DNA of 64,000 nt from Archaeoglobus sp. JdFR-37 (GTDB lineage Archaea; Halobacteriota; Archaeoglobi; Archaeoglobales; Archaeoglobaceae), in the NCBI GenBank assembly GCA_002010215.1, contig MTMY01000007.1, forward strand, positions 50,274 through 114,273, in the 5' to 3' direction. Shown here piece by piece: positions 17,513-26,161 of the stretch. Below the pieces are notes generated by a model. That model was not told where the DNA came from. It searched no databases and worked only from the letters and a program-made list of their open reading frames with translations. Position 1 is the first letter of the stretch, and every line of letters starts with the position of its first letter. Both the position numbers and the translations under genes were made by a program.

Positions 17513-17782
17513 ATGGCAGAGGAACATGTGGTCTTTGTCGGAAACAAACCTGTGATGAACTACGTCCTTGCTGCTCTGACGCAGCTGAATGAAGGTGCAG
17601 GAGAGGTTACAATTAAGGCAAGGGGTAGGGCGATCAGCAGGGCAGTAGATGTGGCAGAAATTCTGAGAAACAGGTTCATGCCGAACCTGAACATAAAGGG
17701 CATAAAGATCGACACAGAGGAGCTTGAAAGCGAGGGAAGAAGTGTAAACGTATCTACAATTGAGATTGCCCTTGCTAAATAA
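17513..17782 (+). CDS. albA: DNA/RNA-binding protein Alba
   Basis: This 89-residue chromatin protein has the Alba signature: [16 protein letters not shown] at the N-terminus, [16 protein letters not shown] containing the lysine/arginine surface that contacts nucleic acid, and the INIKG-type strand followed by [16 protein letters not shown]. Alba dimers coat DNA and also bind RNA, and binding is weakened by lysine acetylation. The usual acetylated Lys16 region differs because the protein begins a few residues later than Sulfolobus Alba. It is monocistronic. Confidence 0.95.
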   Translation: MAEEHVVFVGNKPVMNYVLAALTQLNEGAGEVTIKARGRAISRAVDVAEILRNRFMPNLNIKGIKIDTEELESEGRSVNVSTIEIALAK

Positions 17783-17941
17783 ATTTTAATTTATATTAAT
17801 TTGCCAAATTTACTATTTTAAGCTGTTTAAATTTTTGAAGATTGAATTTCAATCTCACAAGAGGCACAATCCAGCGAAGGTGATGGAAAATCTCTAGGCA
17901 TAGAAACCAATCAATCCTAGGTAATGACCAAGGATTAATCT

Positions 17942-18184
17942 CTACCTGAAATTACCACCTGAAATTACCCTCAGAACCTTTACTTCCCCCTCCTCTACTC
18001 TCTCGTCAGAAGGAACGGGAAGCCCGTCTCTCACTATAACTACCGTTTCAGGATTAATTCCTAGTTCTTTCAAAACATCTTCGTATGTTTTCCCTTCATC
18101 AACCTGCAAAATCTCCTCCTTCCTTTGAAAACCTAAAAATTTGATTTTGAGTTCAATCTTCTTCTGGTAGGAGTTCTTTTGCAA
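17942..18184 (-). CDS. MoaD/ThiS-type ubiquitin-like protein with a three-residue tail after Gly-Gly
   Basis: This 80-residue protein has the beta-grasp pattern of ThiS/MoaD and archaeal SAMP proteins: IELKIKFLGF, a helix TYEDVLKELGI, then VVIVRDGLPVPSDERVEEG and VKVLRVISGG. The Gly-Gly that is normally the C-terminus and becomes thiocarboxylated is followed by Asn-Phe-Arg. Such a tail must be removed before E1 activation, or the protein may be used differently. The start overlaps the upstream 61-residue ORF by 32 nt. Confidence 0.8.
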   Translation of the reverse strand: MQKNSYQKKIELKIKFLGFQRKEEILQVDEGKTYEDVLKELGINPETVVIVRDGLPVPSDERVEEGEVKVLRVISGGNFR

Positions 18185-18338
18185 CTTGCTTGAGATCTTG
18201 ACCCCCTCCCTTTGTTTTGACCTCCTCTTTCAGATCATTCACATTCTTTGAAAGAAGTTTTTCTTCCTTGCTTTTTTCCTTTGACATCCCTTTTCTCCTG
18301 AAAAGCCTCCAGTTAAAACGCCTCATGATATCACTCAC
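18153..18338 (-). CDS. Small charged hypothetical protein
   Basis: This 61-residue ORF is rich in Lys and Glu after a basic, Trp/Phe-containing N-terminus (MRRFNWRLFRRKG). No family was recognised. It overlaps the ThiS-like gene and has the same direction, so the two may be co-translated. An internal Met at residue 18 or 5 is an alternative start. Confidence 0.45.
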   Translation of the reverse strand: MSDIMRRFNWRLFRRKGMSKEKSKEEKLLSKNVNDLKEEVKTKGGGQDLKQVAKELLPEED

Positions 18339-18410
18339 TTAATATTCTGTTTCCTTCCTATTAAATCCTTTTGTAGATCTCTTTCTAACATATATTAATT
18401 AATTTATGAA

Positions 18411-19016
18411 TTATTTAAATACTTTTAAAAGATCGTTTCTCCCGGCTTTAATCAGGATATCCATCAACGCTCTTTTTAGAGGGAGAACTTCGCCTTTCTT
18501 GGCAGAGATGGGAAACACTCTGTGCTTCCATAAAGTCCAAGGAGGGATCATGCCAAGCTTGTCCACAATTTCATTAAGGGTTTTGGTGGGATTTTCAACT
18601 CTGTCCATTTTGTTTACAGCAAGAAACACATCGAATTCGAACTCGTTGAGGAATTCAAACATCTCTATATCTATCGGTATGTAACCTCTCCTCTCCCATC
18701 TCTCCACAACTTCTATGAACGATTTCCCATCCACAACCTGTACAGCGGAGATTATCCTATCAGCATTCCTCTCGATATAGTGGACTATGAAATCTTTGAC
18801 TCTCTCATTAAACTCCCTGTCAACTCCTGAGATGTACCCAAAACCCGGAAGGTCAGTAATCAGCAAATCTTTGAATTCCACAAAATTGGGCTTGATTGTT
18901 GTACCAGGTCTTTTGCCCTTTCTGACATCAACGCCAAAAAGTCGGGAAAAGAGGGTGGATTTGCCTACATTAGAACGTCCGGCAAATATTATCTCAAGCT
19001 TACGGCCAGAGCCCAT
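18411..19016 (-). CDS. engB: GTP-binding protein EngB (YsxC family)
   Basis: The GTPase carries the P-loop GRSNVGKST near the N-terminus, KRPGTT for switch I, DLPGFGY for G3 and NKMDRV for G4. Bacterial EngB assists large-subunit ribosome assembly; archaeal orthologues exist with an unproven but likely similar role. The in-frame ATG at 19016 gives the shortest start before the P-loop; the track start at 19025 overlaps the Sec61-beta gene by 26 nt. Either way the gene overlaps its upstream neighbour. Confidence 0.85.
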   Translation of the reverse strand: MGSGRKLEIIFAGRSNVGKSTLFSRLFGVDVRKGKRPGTTIKPNFVEFKDLLITDLPGFGYISGVDREFNERVKDFIVHYIERNADRIISAVQVVDGKSFIEVVERWERRGYIPIDIEMFEFLNEFEFDVFLAVNKMDRVENPTKTLNEIVDKLGMIPPWTLWKHRVFPISAKKGEVLPLKRALMDILIKAGRNDLLKVFK

Positions 19017-19176
19017 AGTATGCATTCAGAATGATTATCAAAAATCCACTCAGAAATCCGAAAACCAGTATGGCTTTTGGACTGATTTTTATCTGTGTTT
19101 TCTCCTCCTCAAAGTATCTCATTATTCCAGCGGAGGACATCAATGGAGGCGCACTATCCTTCTTTTTCTTTGCCAT
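19000..19176 (-). CDS. secG: Preprotein translocase subunit Sec61-beta (SecG-type)
   Basis: This small tail-anchored protein starts MAKKKKDSAPPLMSSAG, carries the conserved GIMRYFEEE segment, and ends in a single membrane helix (AILVFGFLSGFLIIILNAY, read in parts). This is the standard archaeal Sec61-beta layout, with the N-terminus in the cytoplasm next to SecYE. An in-frame ATG two codons earlier (19182) is an alternative. It diverges from the amidohydrolase at 19215. Confidence 0.92.
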   Translation of the reverse strand: MAKKKKDSAPPLMSSAGIMRYFEEEKTQIKISPKAILVFGFLSGFLIIILNAYYGLWP

Positions 19177-19214
19177 GTGCAAAGATTTATTGCCCCCAAT
19201 ATTTAACTTTAACC

Positions 19215-20198
19215 ATGGGTTACAGAGTTGTCTTGATTTCGCAGGACGGCATCTTTACAGGAGAGCTGTCTGAGGCTGGCAGGCATTTTGACGAGAGGGA
19301 AATTCAGCCTGAGTATATTGCTTTTCCTACATTCTTCAACGCTCATGTTCACCTCAATGATGCGGTAGCACTAGATCCGCCACGCATGGCTCTGGATGAG
19401 ATGGTAGGACCTGGAGGTTACAAATTCAGAGTGATTTGGGGGAGATTTCATGACATCTCTCATGCCTTGAGGGCAGCTCTTGATTTGAAGGACACATCTC
19501 ATTTTCTTGAGTTCAGAGAAGGTGGGGAGAAAGCGTTGAGGGTTCTTGAGGCTGCAGGAGTGGATGGTGTCTTACCTCTGGCAAGACCGGGCAGTATTGA
19601 GGAAGCCAGGAAAATTGCCAGGAAAGTCAGGGGTTTTGCCCTCAGCAGCGTTAGAGATCACGATGTTGAATTTATCGAGGAGCTCAGAAGTTTCGCCAAG
19701 CGAAAAGACCTCATCTTTGCAATCCATGCTGGAGAGAAGGATAATGAGGATGTGGAAGGGGCTCTGAGCTTGGAACCTGATTTGCTCATTCATATGAACA
19801 GGGCAAGGAAAGATCAGCTCAGAATGGCCATGAATGAGGAGGTGCCAATTGTTTCATGCATCCGCTCCAATTTCTTTTTTGGCTTGGAGAATATGGAAAA
19901 TTACGATATTCTGACAGAATACCATAACTGGATGATTGGGACGGATAATGCAATGATCTGCTCTCCATCGATTCTGGATGAGCTCAGCTTCGCATCCTTT
20001 GTGATGGGTAGGGAGGAAAACCTTTTTGCAGCCTCTTTAAGAGGCCACATTATTTTCGGAACCCAACCCCGTACAGCTCTTGTTGAGGTCAAACCATTCA
20101 GATTTTCTGAGAATTTCATACATACGCTGGTCAGAAGAGTTTCATCGGCGCATGTTTCTTTGCAGCTTCCAGCTTTTCCTGAGAAGTTTAAGCTGTGA
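19215..20198 (+). CDS. Amidohydrolase-superfamily metal-dependent hydrolase
   Basis: The protein has about 327 residues from the ATG at 19215. The open frame extends upstream to 19095, but that part covers the Sec61-beta gene and is not protein-like. Metal ligands of the amidohydrolase barrel are visible: HVH in FFNAHVHLND, His in FAIHAGEKD, His in LLIHMNRA and Asp in IGTDNAM. The substrate could be a nucleobase, an amine or a chlorohydrolase-like ring compound; the closest family style is the adenosine/cytosine deaminase-like archaeal group. No partner gene is adjacent. Confidence 0.78.
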   Translation: MGYRVVLISQDGIFTGELSEAGRHFDEREIQPEYIAFPTFFNAHVHLNDAVALDPPRMALDEMVGPGGYKFRVIWGRFHDISHALRAALDLKDTSHFLEFREGGEKALRVLEAAGVDGVLPLARPGSIEEARKIARKVRGFALSSVRDHDVEFIEELRSFAKRKDLIFAIHAGEKDNEDVEGALSLEPDLLIHMNRARKDQLRMAMNEEVPIVSCIRSNFFFGLENMENYDILTEYHNWMIGTDNAMICSPSILDELSFASFVMGREENLFAASLRGHIIFGTQPRTALVEVKPFRFSENFIHTLVRRVSSAHVSLQLPAFPEKFKL

Positions 20199-20455
20199 TT
20201 GATGTTCCGTTAGAATCTAGGATTATCGGGCCTCGTTTCACATCAACCGAGAAAGTTGGCATTCTATCAAATTCGAACCGATGAAGTTCAGGGACGGAGG
20301 AGGGGCCAGGTGGGCAGGATAAAAGGGATATAAATAAAATATACTGAGTAAATACTTCTTGCTGGCTCATCTATGCTAATACAGCACCCAAACTTCAAGT
20401 GGATTATTGAGGAATTGGAAAGTTTAAGGAAACACACCCGATATAGTTAAGAGAA

Positions 20456-20465
20456 AAGTATTTAA
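20456..20465 (+). promoter_or_regulatory. TATA box of the CBS-domain gene
   Basis: AAGTATTTAA lies about 27-36 nt ahead of the ATG at 20492, the distance expected for a leaderless or short-leader archaeal transcript. The preceding gap (20199-20455) holds no gene I can support. Confidence 0.4.
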
Positions 20466-20491
20466 CCAAGTTACTATTTGCTCTGGCTGAG

Positions 20492-21337
20492 ATGAGGGCA
20501 GAAGAAGTAATGAACAGAAATGTAATATGTGCATCTCTCCCAGATAATAGGGAGAACGTGCTAGAACTCTTCAAAAAATACGGGATATCAGCCGTTCCCG
20601 TGCTGAAGGACGGAAAGCTTGCGGGAATAGTCACCAGAAAGGACATCCTGAGGAAGGTTGAGGAGAATCAGCTTGCTCTCCTCATGACTCCTGACCCCGT
20701 AACCGTTCAGACTACTGATAGCCTGGAAAGTGTTGTTGATATTTTCCTCAAGACTCATTTCAGGAGATTGCCCGTTCTTGAAGAGGATGAACTCGTTGGA
20801 ATAATCACGATTAGAGACCTCATCAAGAAAATTGCCGAAACCGACATCCAGACACCTGTGGAGAAGTTTATTACCAATACTGTTGTATGTGTCTGGGAGG
20901 AGACACCTCTCAGCGTTGTTGGAGAGGTTATGAGGCTCAGCAACGCAGAATTCTGTCCGGTCCTCAACAGCGATGCTGAAGTTGTTGGTGTGGTTGATGA
21001 AAAGATAATGCTCACCGAAACGCTCATTGAAGAATTTCTGGAGCACACAGAATACTCATCCTCCAGTGATACAGATGATGCCTGGGCATGGGATGGTGTC
21101 AGGGATTATGCGGTCAAGTATTTCGAGGTGAGTGTCGTAAAATTGCCAAAAGAGCCTGTGAAGAAATTTATGAAGGATCCGGTCTTCGTTTATCCCCACA
21201 CCTCTGTTTCCAAGGCAGCCAAAGAAATGGTGAAGAACGACATTGATTACTTGCCGGTTCTTGATGTAAACAACAGACTGATAGGTCTGATTCCTGATAA
21301 AAATCTCATATCTGTCCTTTTAGATGTTCAGAAGTAA
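20492..21337 (+). CDS. Protein with four CBS domains
   Basis: The 281-residue protein consists of two Bateman modules. CBS repeats are recognisable from the recurring pattern hydrophobic strand, V-P-V-L-x-D-G-K-L-x-G-I-V-T-x-x-D-I: at residues 5-55, 65-115, 125-175 (with a more diverged strand) and 225-280. Such modules bind adenosine ligands such as AMP, ATP or SAM and often regulate a partner. No catalytic domain is attached. It overlaps the following gene by 14 nt, so a functional link to that gene is possible. Confidence 0.85.
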   Translation: MRAEEVMNRNVICASLPDNRENVLELFKKYGISAVPVLKDGKLAGIVTRKDILRKVEENQLALLMTPDPVTVQTTDSLESVVDIFLKTHFRRLPVLEEDELVGIITIRDLIKKIAETDIQTPVEKFITNTVVCVWEETPLSVVGEVMRLSNAEFCPVLNSDAEVVGVVDEKIMLTETLIEEFLEHTEYSSSSDTDDAWAWDGVRDYAVKYFEVSVVKLPKEPVKKFMKDPVFVYPHTSVSKAAKEMVKNDIDYLPVLDVNNRLIGLIPDKNLISVLLDVQK

Positions 21338-21965
21338 GAAGGAAGTTAGGAACCACATCTGGGAGAAGATTGAACCCTTTGCCGATTTTCCTTTTCCTGT
21401 TAGAGGTAGGATTCCCAATTTCAAAGGAGCTTCAAGAGCCTGCAATAGACTCAGGGAGCTGAAAGCATATAGAACTTGCAACGCCGTCTTCTCAGCTCCA
21501 GATTCTCCCCTTAGAAAAGCAAGACAGATGGTTCTTGAAGACGGAAAATGGCTAATTGCAGCAAAACCACACTTGGAGGGACTCATCATCCTGAAAGATG
21601 GAGAGGCAAAAAGGCTAAGCAGCCTTACCGCCATGCTGAAGTACGGTAAGGATGTTACGCTCTGGGAACTCAGAGAACTTGGTTTGAGTGTTGGTATATT
21701 TCTTCAGGGCTGTGTTGCGGTGGATTTGAAGGGGAACAGAGTGGGAAAGGGTAGTGGTTATGGAGATAAGGAGTTCTGGATGCTGAAAGAAAGCGGACTT
21801 TTGGCCGAGGATTACGTATACGCTGTCGTCTGCCATCCCGTTCAGATTGTTGAGGGCTTAGAGAACCTGATGAGCGATAGAGATGCGAAGGTAGATGTTA
21901 TCCTCACACCCCACGAAATCATCTGGACAGAACACGCAAAACAGCGTCTAAAACATCTTTTTTGA
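21324..21965 (+). CDS. 5-formyltetrahydrofolate cyclo-ligase-like protein
   Basis: The 213-residue protein resembles the MTHFS/cyclo-ligase family, which closes 5-formyl-tetrahydrofolate to 5,10-methenyl-tetrahydrofolate with ATP. Landmarks are VRNHIWEKIE at the start, KAYRTCNAVFSAPDSPLR, and the C-terminal KGSGYGDKEFWML nucleotide-binding loop followed by CHPVQIVEG. Archaeoglobales use tetrahydromethanopterin rather than folate, so archaeal members may have another role. The 3' end overlaps the thymidylate kinase gene on the opposite strand by 47 nt. Confidence 0.72.
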   Translation: MFRSKKEVRNHIWEKIEPFADFPFPVRGRIPNFKGASRACNRLRELKAYRTCNAVFSAPDSPLRKARQMVLEDGKWLIAAKPHLEGLIILKDGEAKRLSSLTAMLKYGKDVTLWELRELGLSVGIFLQGCVAVDLKGNRVGKGSGYGDKEFWMLKESGLLAEDYVYAVVCHPVQIVEGLENLMSDRDAKVDVILTPHEIIWTEHAKQRLKHLF

Positions 21966-22512
21966 CCTCCTCAAGCTCCCGCTCGGCATTGATTATCTTC
22001 ACGTTCCGGGTTGTTTCACTCCACATATCGCCTATTTTCAGAAAATTTTCCCTCACCTTTGCCAGATAGCTCTCTTCTTCAAAAACTGTCCTGCTCCCCC
22101 TATTACCAACCCTTCTCAGACCCTCTTGTGGTGAAACATCAAGAATTATCACCACATCAGGCTTTGGGGCTATTTCCTCGTTCATTCTTCGTATCTCATC
22201 CATGTCAAGCCCTCTTGCACCCTGATAGGCGATGCTGGAGATGTAGTATCTGTCCATGATTACAACCTTCCCATTCTTCAGGGCTGGAAGGATGTTTTTC
22301 TCCACATCCTCTTTTCTGTCCAGAAGAAACAGCTTCAGCTCCTCTTCAGGGTCGAATCTCTTCTCAGCTTCTTTTATTTTTCTTCCGTATTCACCATCGG
22401 TGGGCTCTTTAAGCAGAACAACTGAAAAACCCCTCTTCTCCAGCTCATCCCTGAGAAACCTGGATATGGTCGTCTTCCCTGCTCCATCTATGCCTTCGAT
22501 GGCAATAAGCAT
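21919..22512 (-). CDS. tmk: Thymidylate kinase
   Basis: This 197-residue enzyme phosphorylates dTMP to dTDP. The P-loop IEGIDGAGKTT is at residues 4-14, the LLKEPTDGEYG segment gives the DR[YH]-linked loop, VIMDRYYISSIAYQGARG (about 85-102) is the dTMP site, and the LID helix carries RRVGNRGSRT. The end overlaps the previous gene on the other strand. It shares a divergent gap of 49 nt with the beta-CASP nuclease. Confidence 0.95.
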   Translation of the reverse strand: MLIAIEGIDGAGKTTISRFLRDELEKRGFSVVLLKEPTDGEYGRKIKEAEKRFDPEEELKLFLLDRKEDVEKNILPALKNGKVVIMDRYYISSIAYQGARGLDMDEIRRMNEEIAPKPDVVIILDVSPQEGLRRVGNRGSRTVFEEESYLAKVRENFLKIGDMWSETTRNVKIINAERELEEVKKDVLDAVLRVLSR

Positions 22513-22561
22513 AGCCTGAATATTCGAAAAACCCTTAAATATTTAACTTATTATCAGCTCC

Positions 22562-23935
22562 ATGCGGATTTCCTTTTATGGTGCTGCACGAACAGTTACC
22601 GGTTCTTCTTTTATGATAGAGGATTCTGAAAAAGATTTTGGAAAGTTTCTTGTCGATGCGGGAATGTTTCAGGGTGCAATGGAGAGAAGAAACTACAGAC
22701 CTCTGCCCTATGACGCTTCCAGCGTTGAAGCCGTCATCATAACCCACGCTCATCTGGATCACGTTGGATTGCTTCCCAAGCTTGTCAGGGAGGGGTTTTG
22801 TGGTACAATAATCTCCACTCAGGCCACAAAGGAAATTTCTTGGTACATGCTTCAGGATTCTGCAAAGGTGCAGGAAGAAGAGGTTAAAAGTGAGGGAAAG
22901 AGGAGGAAGCGCAGAGGATTAGAGCCTGTAAAGCCCCTTTACACGATTGAAGATGTTGAAGATTGTTTCGATCTGGACTGGGAAATAAAGAAATATGGGG
23001 AGGAATTTCAGCTTGGTGGGTTTTCAGTGAAGTTCAGAAATTCTGGCCATGTACTCGGCTCAGCTTGTGTGGAGATTGATGGCATTGATGGTATCGCCAG
23101 TCTTGCAATCTCTTCAGACCTGGGAGAGCCTAGAAGGCTGATCATCCGGGATCCGGAGTTCCCTGAAGCGGAAGCAGTTGTAATAGAAAGTACCTATGGC
23201 GATAGGAATCACAGAACACCTGAGGAGTCTATTGAAGAACTGAAAAATGTTCTGTGGGATACGTATGAAAGGGGAGGAAACGTCATAATCCCCTCATTTG
23301 CACTGGAGAGGACTCAGGAAGTTCTTTACGCCCTTCATTTGCTCTACAGGAGAGGTGAATTTCCTGATTTTCAGGTTTTCCTTGACAGCCCTCTGGCCAT
23401 AGACATAACTGAGATTTTTCTGAAACACCCCGAACTTTACGATGAGGAAGCGAGGAAAGAGTTTCAGAAAGGTAATCCCTTCAGCGTTCCTGGCATGAGG
23501 ATGACGAGGTCGGTGGAGGACAGCAAGGAGATCAACGAGATTGAAGAGCATGCTTTAATCATAGCGGGAAGCGGAATGTGTAATGGCGGCAGGGTAAAGC
23601 ATCACCTGAAGCACAATCTGTGGCGTGAAGAATGCAGCGTGGTATTCGTGGGCTATCAGGCTAAAGGAACTCTTGGCAGACAGATTGTAGATGGTGCCAA
23701 ATTCGTCAGAATTTACGGGGAGAAAGTGGCTGTGAGAGCCCGAATTCACACGATAAATGGGTTCTCTGCCCATGCCGGGAAAGATTTTCTACTTAGGTGG
23801 GTAATGGAGAGTGGTGCGAGAAAGGCATTCGTAGTCCACGGGGAATTTGAAACCAGCCAGAAATTTGCTGCAGAGCTGAGAAAGCAGGGGATTGAGGCAA
23901 TAATACCTGACTGGAGGCAGAAGGTGAACTTCTAA
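22562..23935 (+). CDS. Beta-CASP RNase, aCPSF2-like
   Basis: This 457-residue metallo-beta-lactamase/beta-CASP nuclease has the THAHLDHVG motif (about residues 60-68, binding two zinc ions), the ESTYGDRNH motif and the C-terminal ARIHTINGFSAHAG segment with the catalytic His. It lacks the N-terminal KH domains of aCPSF1, so it belongs to the shorter archaeal aCPSF2 group, which acts in RNA processing or decay as endo- or 5'-3' exonuclease. No partner genes are adjacent. Confidence 0.88.
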   Translation: MRISFYGAARTVTGSSFMIEDSEKDFGKFLVDAGMFQGAMERRNYRPLPYDASSVEAVIITHAHLDHVGLLPKLVREGFCGTIISTQATKEISWYMLQDSAKVQEEEVKSEGKRRKRRGLEPVKPLYTIEDVEDCFDLDWEIKKYGEEFQLGGFSVKFRNSGHVLGSACVEIDGIDGIASLAISSDLGEPRRLIIRDPEFPEAEAVVIESTYGDRNHRTPEESIEELKNVLWDTYERGGNVIIPSFALERTQEVLYALHLLYRRGEFPDFQVFLDSPLAIDITEIFLKHPELYDEEARKEFQKGNPFSVPGMRMTRSVEDSKEINEIEEHALIIAGSGMCNGGRVKHHLKHNLWREECSVVFVGYQAKGTLGRQIVDGAKFVRIYGEKVAVRARIHTINGFSAHAGKDFLLRWVMESGARKAFVVHGEFETSQKFAAELRKQGIEAIIPDWRQKVNF

Positions 23936-23972
23936 CGGGTTAACTTTTATATTTTATCAGCTAACATCAGCC

Positions 23973-24524
23973 ATGATTCAGGATGCTATAAGGATTGGGA
24001 AAAAGCTCGCCGAATATCGTCTGATAGATGGAGCCAGCGGAAATCTTAGCTACAGAATAGGCTGGCAGATGATTATAACAAAAAGTGGAGTTGTTCTCGA
24101 CGAGCTGGATGAAAATTCCTTTGTTAAAGTAGCCATTGGGGAGGAACACCCCCATGCTTCCTCAGATCAGATGGTTCATCAGGCCATATATAAGAAAAGT
24201 GGGTTTAAGGCAGTTCTGCACTGCCATGGCGTGTTTAACGTGGTACTTGGATTGATTCTTGATGAAATAGTTCCACGGGACTTGGAGGGACGTATGTTCA
24301 TAGGAAGTCTTAAGGTAGTGGAAGGTAAATTTGGCAGCAAGGAACTGGCAAGAAAAATTGGCGAAAGCGTGGCGGAGAAGGGAATTGCTTTGGTTAGAGG
24401 ACATGGAATTTATGCAGCTGGCAAGAATTTTGATGAAGCATTTAAGCTTGCTAGTTATCTAGAACACTCTTGTGAGGTCCTCTACCGTCTCAGAGTGTAT
24501 GAGAAGTTGGAGAGGAACAGGTAG
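23973..24524 (+). CDS. Class II aldolase (fuculose-1-phosphate aldolase-like)
   Basis: This 183-residue protein matches the class II aldolase/adducin domain. The N-terminal GASGNLSYRI motif, the ASSDQMVHQAIY segment with catalytic Glu/Asp region, the zinc-binding LHCHGVFN pair and the late ALVRGHGIYAAG loop are visible. In archaea, orthologues such as MJ1418 produce lactaldehyde or act in sugar-phosphate metabolism. The exact substrate is not shown by sequence. It follows the beta-CASP gene with 37 nt. Confidence 0.85.
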   Translation: MIQDAIRIGKKLAEYRLIDGASGNLSYRIGWQMIITKSGVVLDELDENSFVKVAIGEEHPHASSDQMVHQAIYKKSGFKAVLHCHGVFNVVLGLILDEIVPRDLEGRMFIGSLKVVEGKFGSKELARKIGESVAEKGIALVRGHGIYAAGKNFDEAFKLASYLEHSCEVLYRLRVYEKLERNR

Positions 24525-24619
24525 TCTGATTTGACCAGCATGTATTGCCAGCAACCGGCATACCGAAATAAACCCTTATAAGAAATCCTTATTACTGATG
24601 ATATTTCAAAAAGTTGTTT

Positions 24620-25252
24620 ATGAAAATTACTGGGAAGTTCTTGCTCATACTCATTGCAGTTCTCGTTGCAACTCTTTTTGCCATGTGTATAGACCAGGAG
24701 TCTCAGGGAACTCAGAAAACTCAGGATTATCAAAATTATCAGCAAAATCAAAAAGTTCAGGAAGATAAAAAACCTCAGAATCAAGAGACTCAAGAAGGCA
24801 AATCATCCAGTAAAAAACAAATTACCTTCCCTCAATTCGGCATTTTCTATTATTATCACCCTCTGTGTCCTAACTGCCAGAAAATCAAGCCCTACATAGA
24901 TCTCATGATGAATGTGACCGAAATAGATGCCTGTAACGTCGGAAATCTCTCTACCTGCAGCGAAGAATCTATTGTGATGCTCAAACTCCTTGATAGCCAG
25001 GGTAAGTTCTTGGGAGTCCCTACAATTGCTGTTGTTGAGGATAACAATGTCACTCTCCTTATCGGATGGAAACAGGCTTTAAAGCTTGGAGAGATAGTAG
25101 AGAAGCATGGCATAGCCCCTCCCCCTGTTATCTACAATAACAGTACCTATACAATTCAGGAATGTGTTGATTGCCATAGTGCTAAAGGGTTAAAGCCGCC
25201 CAGCACATTCAGTTGCACCTACTGCTGCCATACAGGAGAGCAGAGTGGTTAG
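24620..25252 (+). CDS. Lipoprotein with thioredoxin-like fold and two haem-c-type motifs
   Basis: The protein begins with a signal peptide ending in a lipobox-like FAMC (Cys at about residue 23), followed by a Gln/Lys-rich linker of about 45 residues. A thioredoxin-like domain comes next, with the redox motif HPLCPNCQK (CPNC) and a cis-Pro strand GVPTIAVVEDN. The last 30 residues contain CVDCH and CTYCCH, which read as CxxCH and CxxxCH haem-binding motifs. It is therefore a candidate extracytoplasmic redox protein passing electrons between haem and thiols. The start at 24620 (ATG) is preferred over the upstream TTG at 24614. Confidence 0.7.
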   Translation: MKITGKFLLILIAVLVATLFAMCIDQESQGTQKTQDYQNYQQNQKVQEDKKPQNQETQEGKSSSKKQITFPQFGIFYYYHPLCPNCQKIKPYIDLMMNVTEIDACNVGNLSTCSEESIVMLKLLDSQGKFLGVPTIAVVEDNNVTLLIGWKQALKLGEIVEKHGIAPPPVIYNNSTYTIQECVDCHSAKGLKPPSTFSCTYCCHTGEQSG

Positions 25253-25287
25253 AAGGGTTCAGGATTGAGGGTTAATCAACTTCAGGG

Positions 25288-26070
25288 TTAAATCCACTTC
25301 ACTGTAAACTTTGCAGTTATAAAGATGATAATCGACAGAATTAAACCCAGTAAACCCGATTCGGGTGCCCATGCTTGGTGTCCAACCAGCCAGACTGGAG
25401 CATTAAATGTTACCGCAGCGAAAATGCCTATGAGGCTGTAACTTAAGTTGTATCCGAAATGCAGACCAAAGGGGAACCAGAGCGTACTTTCGGCTTCAAG
25501 AAAACCAACACTGAGAGCAACTCCTAACACGGTAAAGGTGACGATACCCATTGCTACGAATACGGCAGACATTCCAGAATTCACCATATTTGGAAGATGT
25601 AGAAGAGCCCAAAGCAGGGATGACAGGAACATCGCCTTACTTGTTTTCAGGTTTAGGCTGAATTGCTGCAGAAAATAGCCTCGAAATACGACCTCCTCAA
25701 CTGCAACCACAAGAGCAATCTTGATCACCGCTATTAGTGACGATGTTATTGAATTTGAATTAACAATAGAATTGGGGCCCCAGACAATTGTAATCCAACC
25801 GCTGGCGTTTTCCATAATAGTTAAGATGGAAGGAAAGGTAAATCCGATGAAGATTCCGAGGCATGCATAGTTTCGCCAAGAGGAGATAAAGTGGATACCT
25901 AGGTCACGTACAGAACGTCTCTCCAGCATCCACAGCCATATACTTCCGGCAAGCAGCACAGAGAGAGAAAGGGGACTTAACCACGGTTTGTGGACTGCCA
26001 AGGCTATCATCACGAAAGCAATAGAGTAGAGCACAAGTGGTTTGGGTATTCTAGTCCTGTCGGGTGTCAT
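25288..26070 (-). CDS. CPBP-family intramembrane metalloprotease (CAAX protease/Abi type)
   Basis: The 260-residue protein has about seven membrane helices. The glutamate motif EExxxR is in VEEVVFRGYFLQQF (residues about 133-147) and the second motif FxxxH is in LLWALLHLPN. Together they make the glutamate-type intramembrane protease site. Eukaryotic relatives remove the last residues of prenylated proteins; prokaryotic members act in bacteriocin immunity or unknown processing. The gene faces the lipoprotein tail to tail, with no known functional tie. Confidence 0.82.
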   Translation of the reverse strand: MTPDRTRIPKPLVLYSIAFVMIALAVHKPWLSPLSLSVLLAGSIWLWMLERRSVRDLGIHFISSWRNYACLGIFIGFTFPSILTIMENASGWITIVWGPNSIVNSNSITSSLIAVIKIALVVAVEEVVFRGYFLQQFSLNLKTSKAMFLSSLLWALLHLPNMVNSGMSAVFVAMGIVTFTVLGVALSVGFLEAESTLWFPFGLHFGYNLSYSLIGIFAAVTFNAPVWLVGHQAWAPESGLLGLILSIIIFITAKFTVKWI

Positions 26071-26161
26071 GATCGGGGGCTGAGACTAATATCTACAGAA
26101 ATTCGACCGTCTTGCCTGACCCAAGTATTGCTCAATCCAGAGCTCATGTTCAAGCACATAT

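Noticed and set aside
17783..17941. Possible C/D-type RNA after Alba (GTGATGG)
   Set aside because: No matching CTGA box was found.
20199..20491. Possible small RNA in the gap before the CBS gene (a GATGA C-box-like site)
   Set aside because: No D or D' box at the required spacing and no stable fold by eye, so a C/D RNA is not supported.
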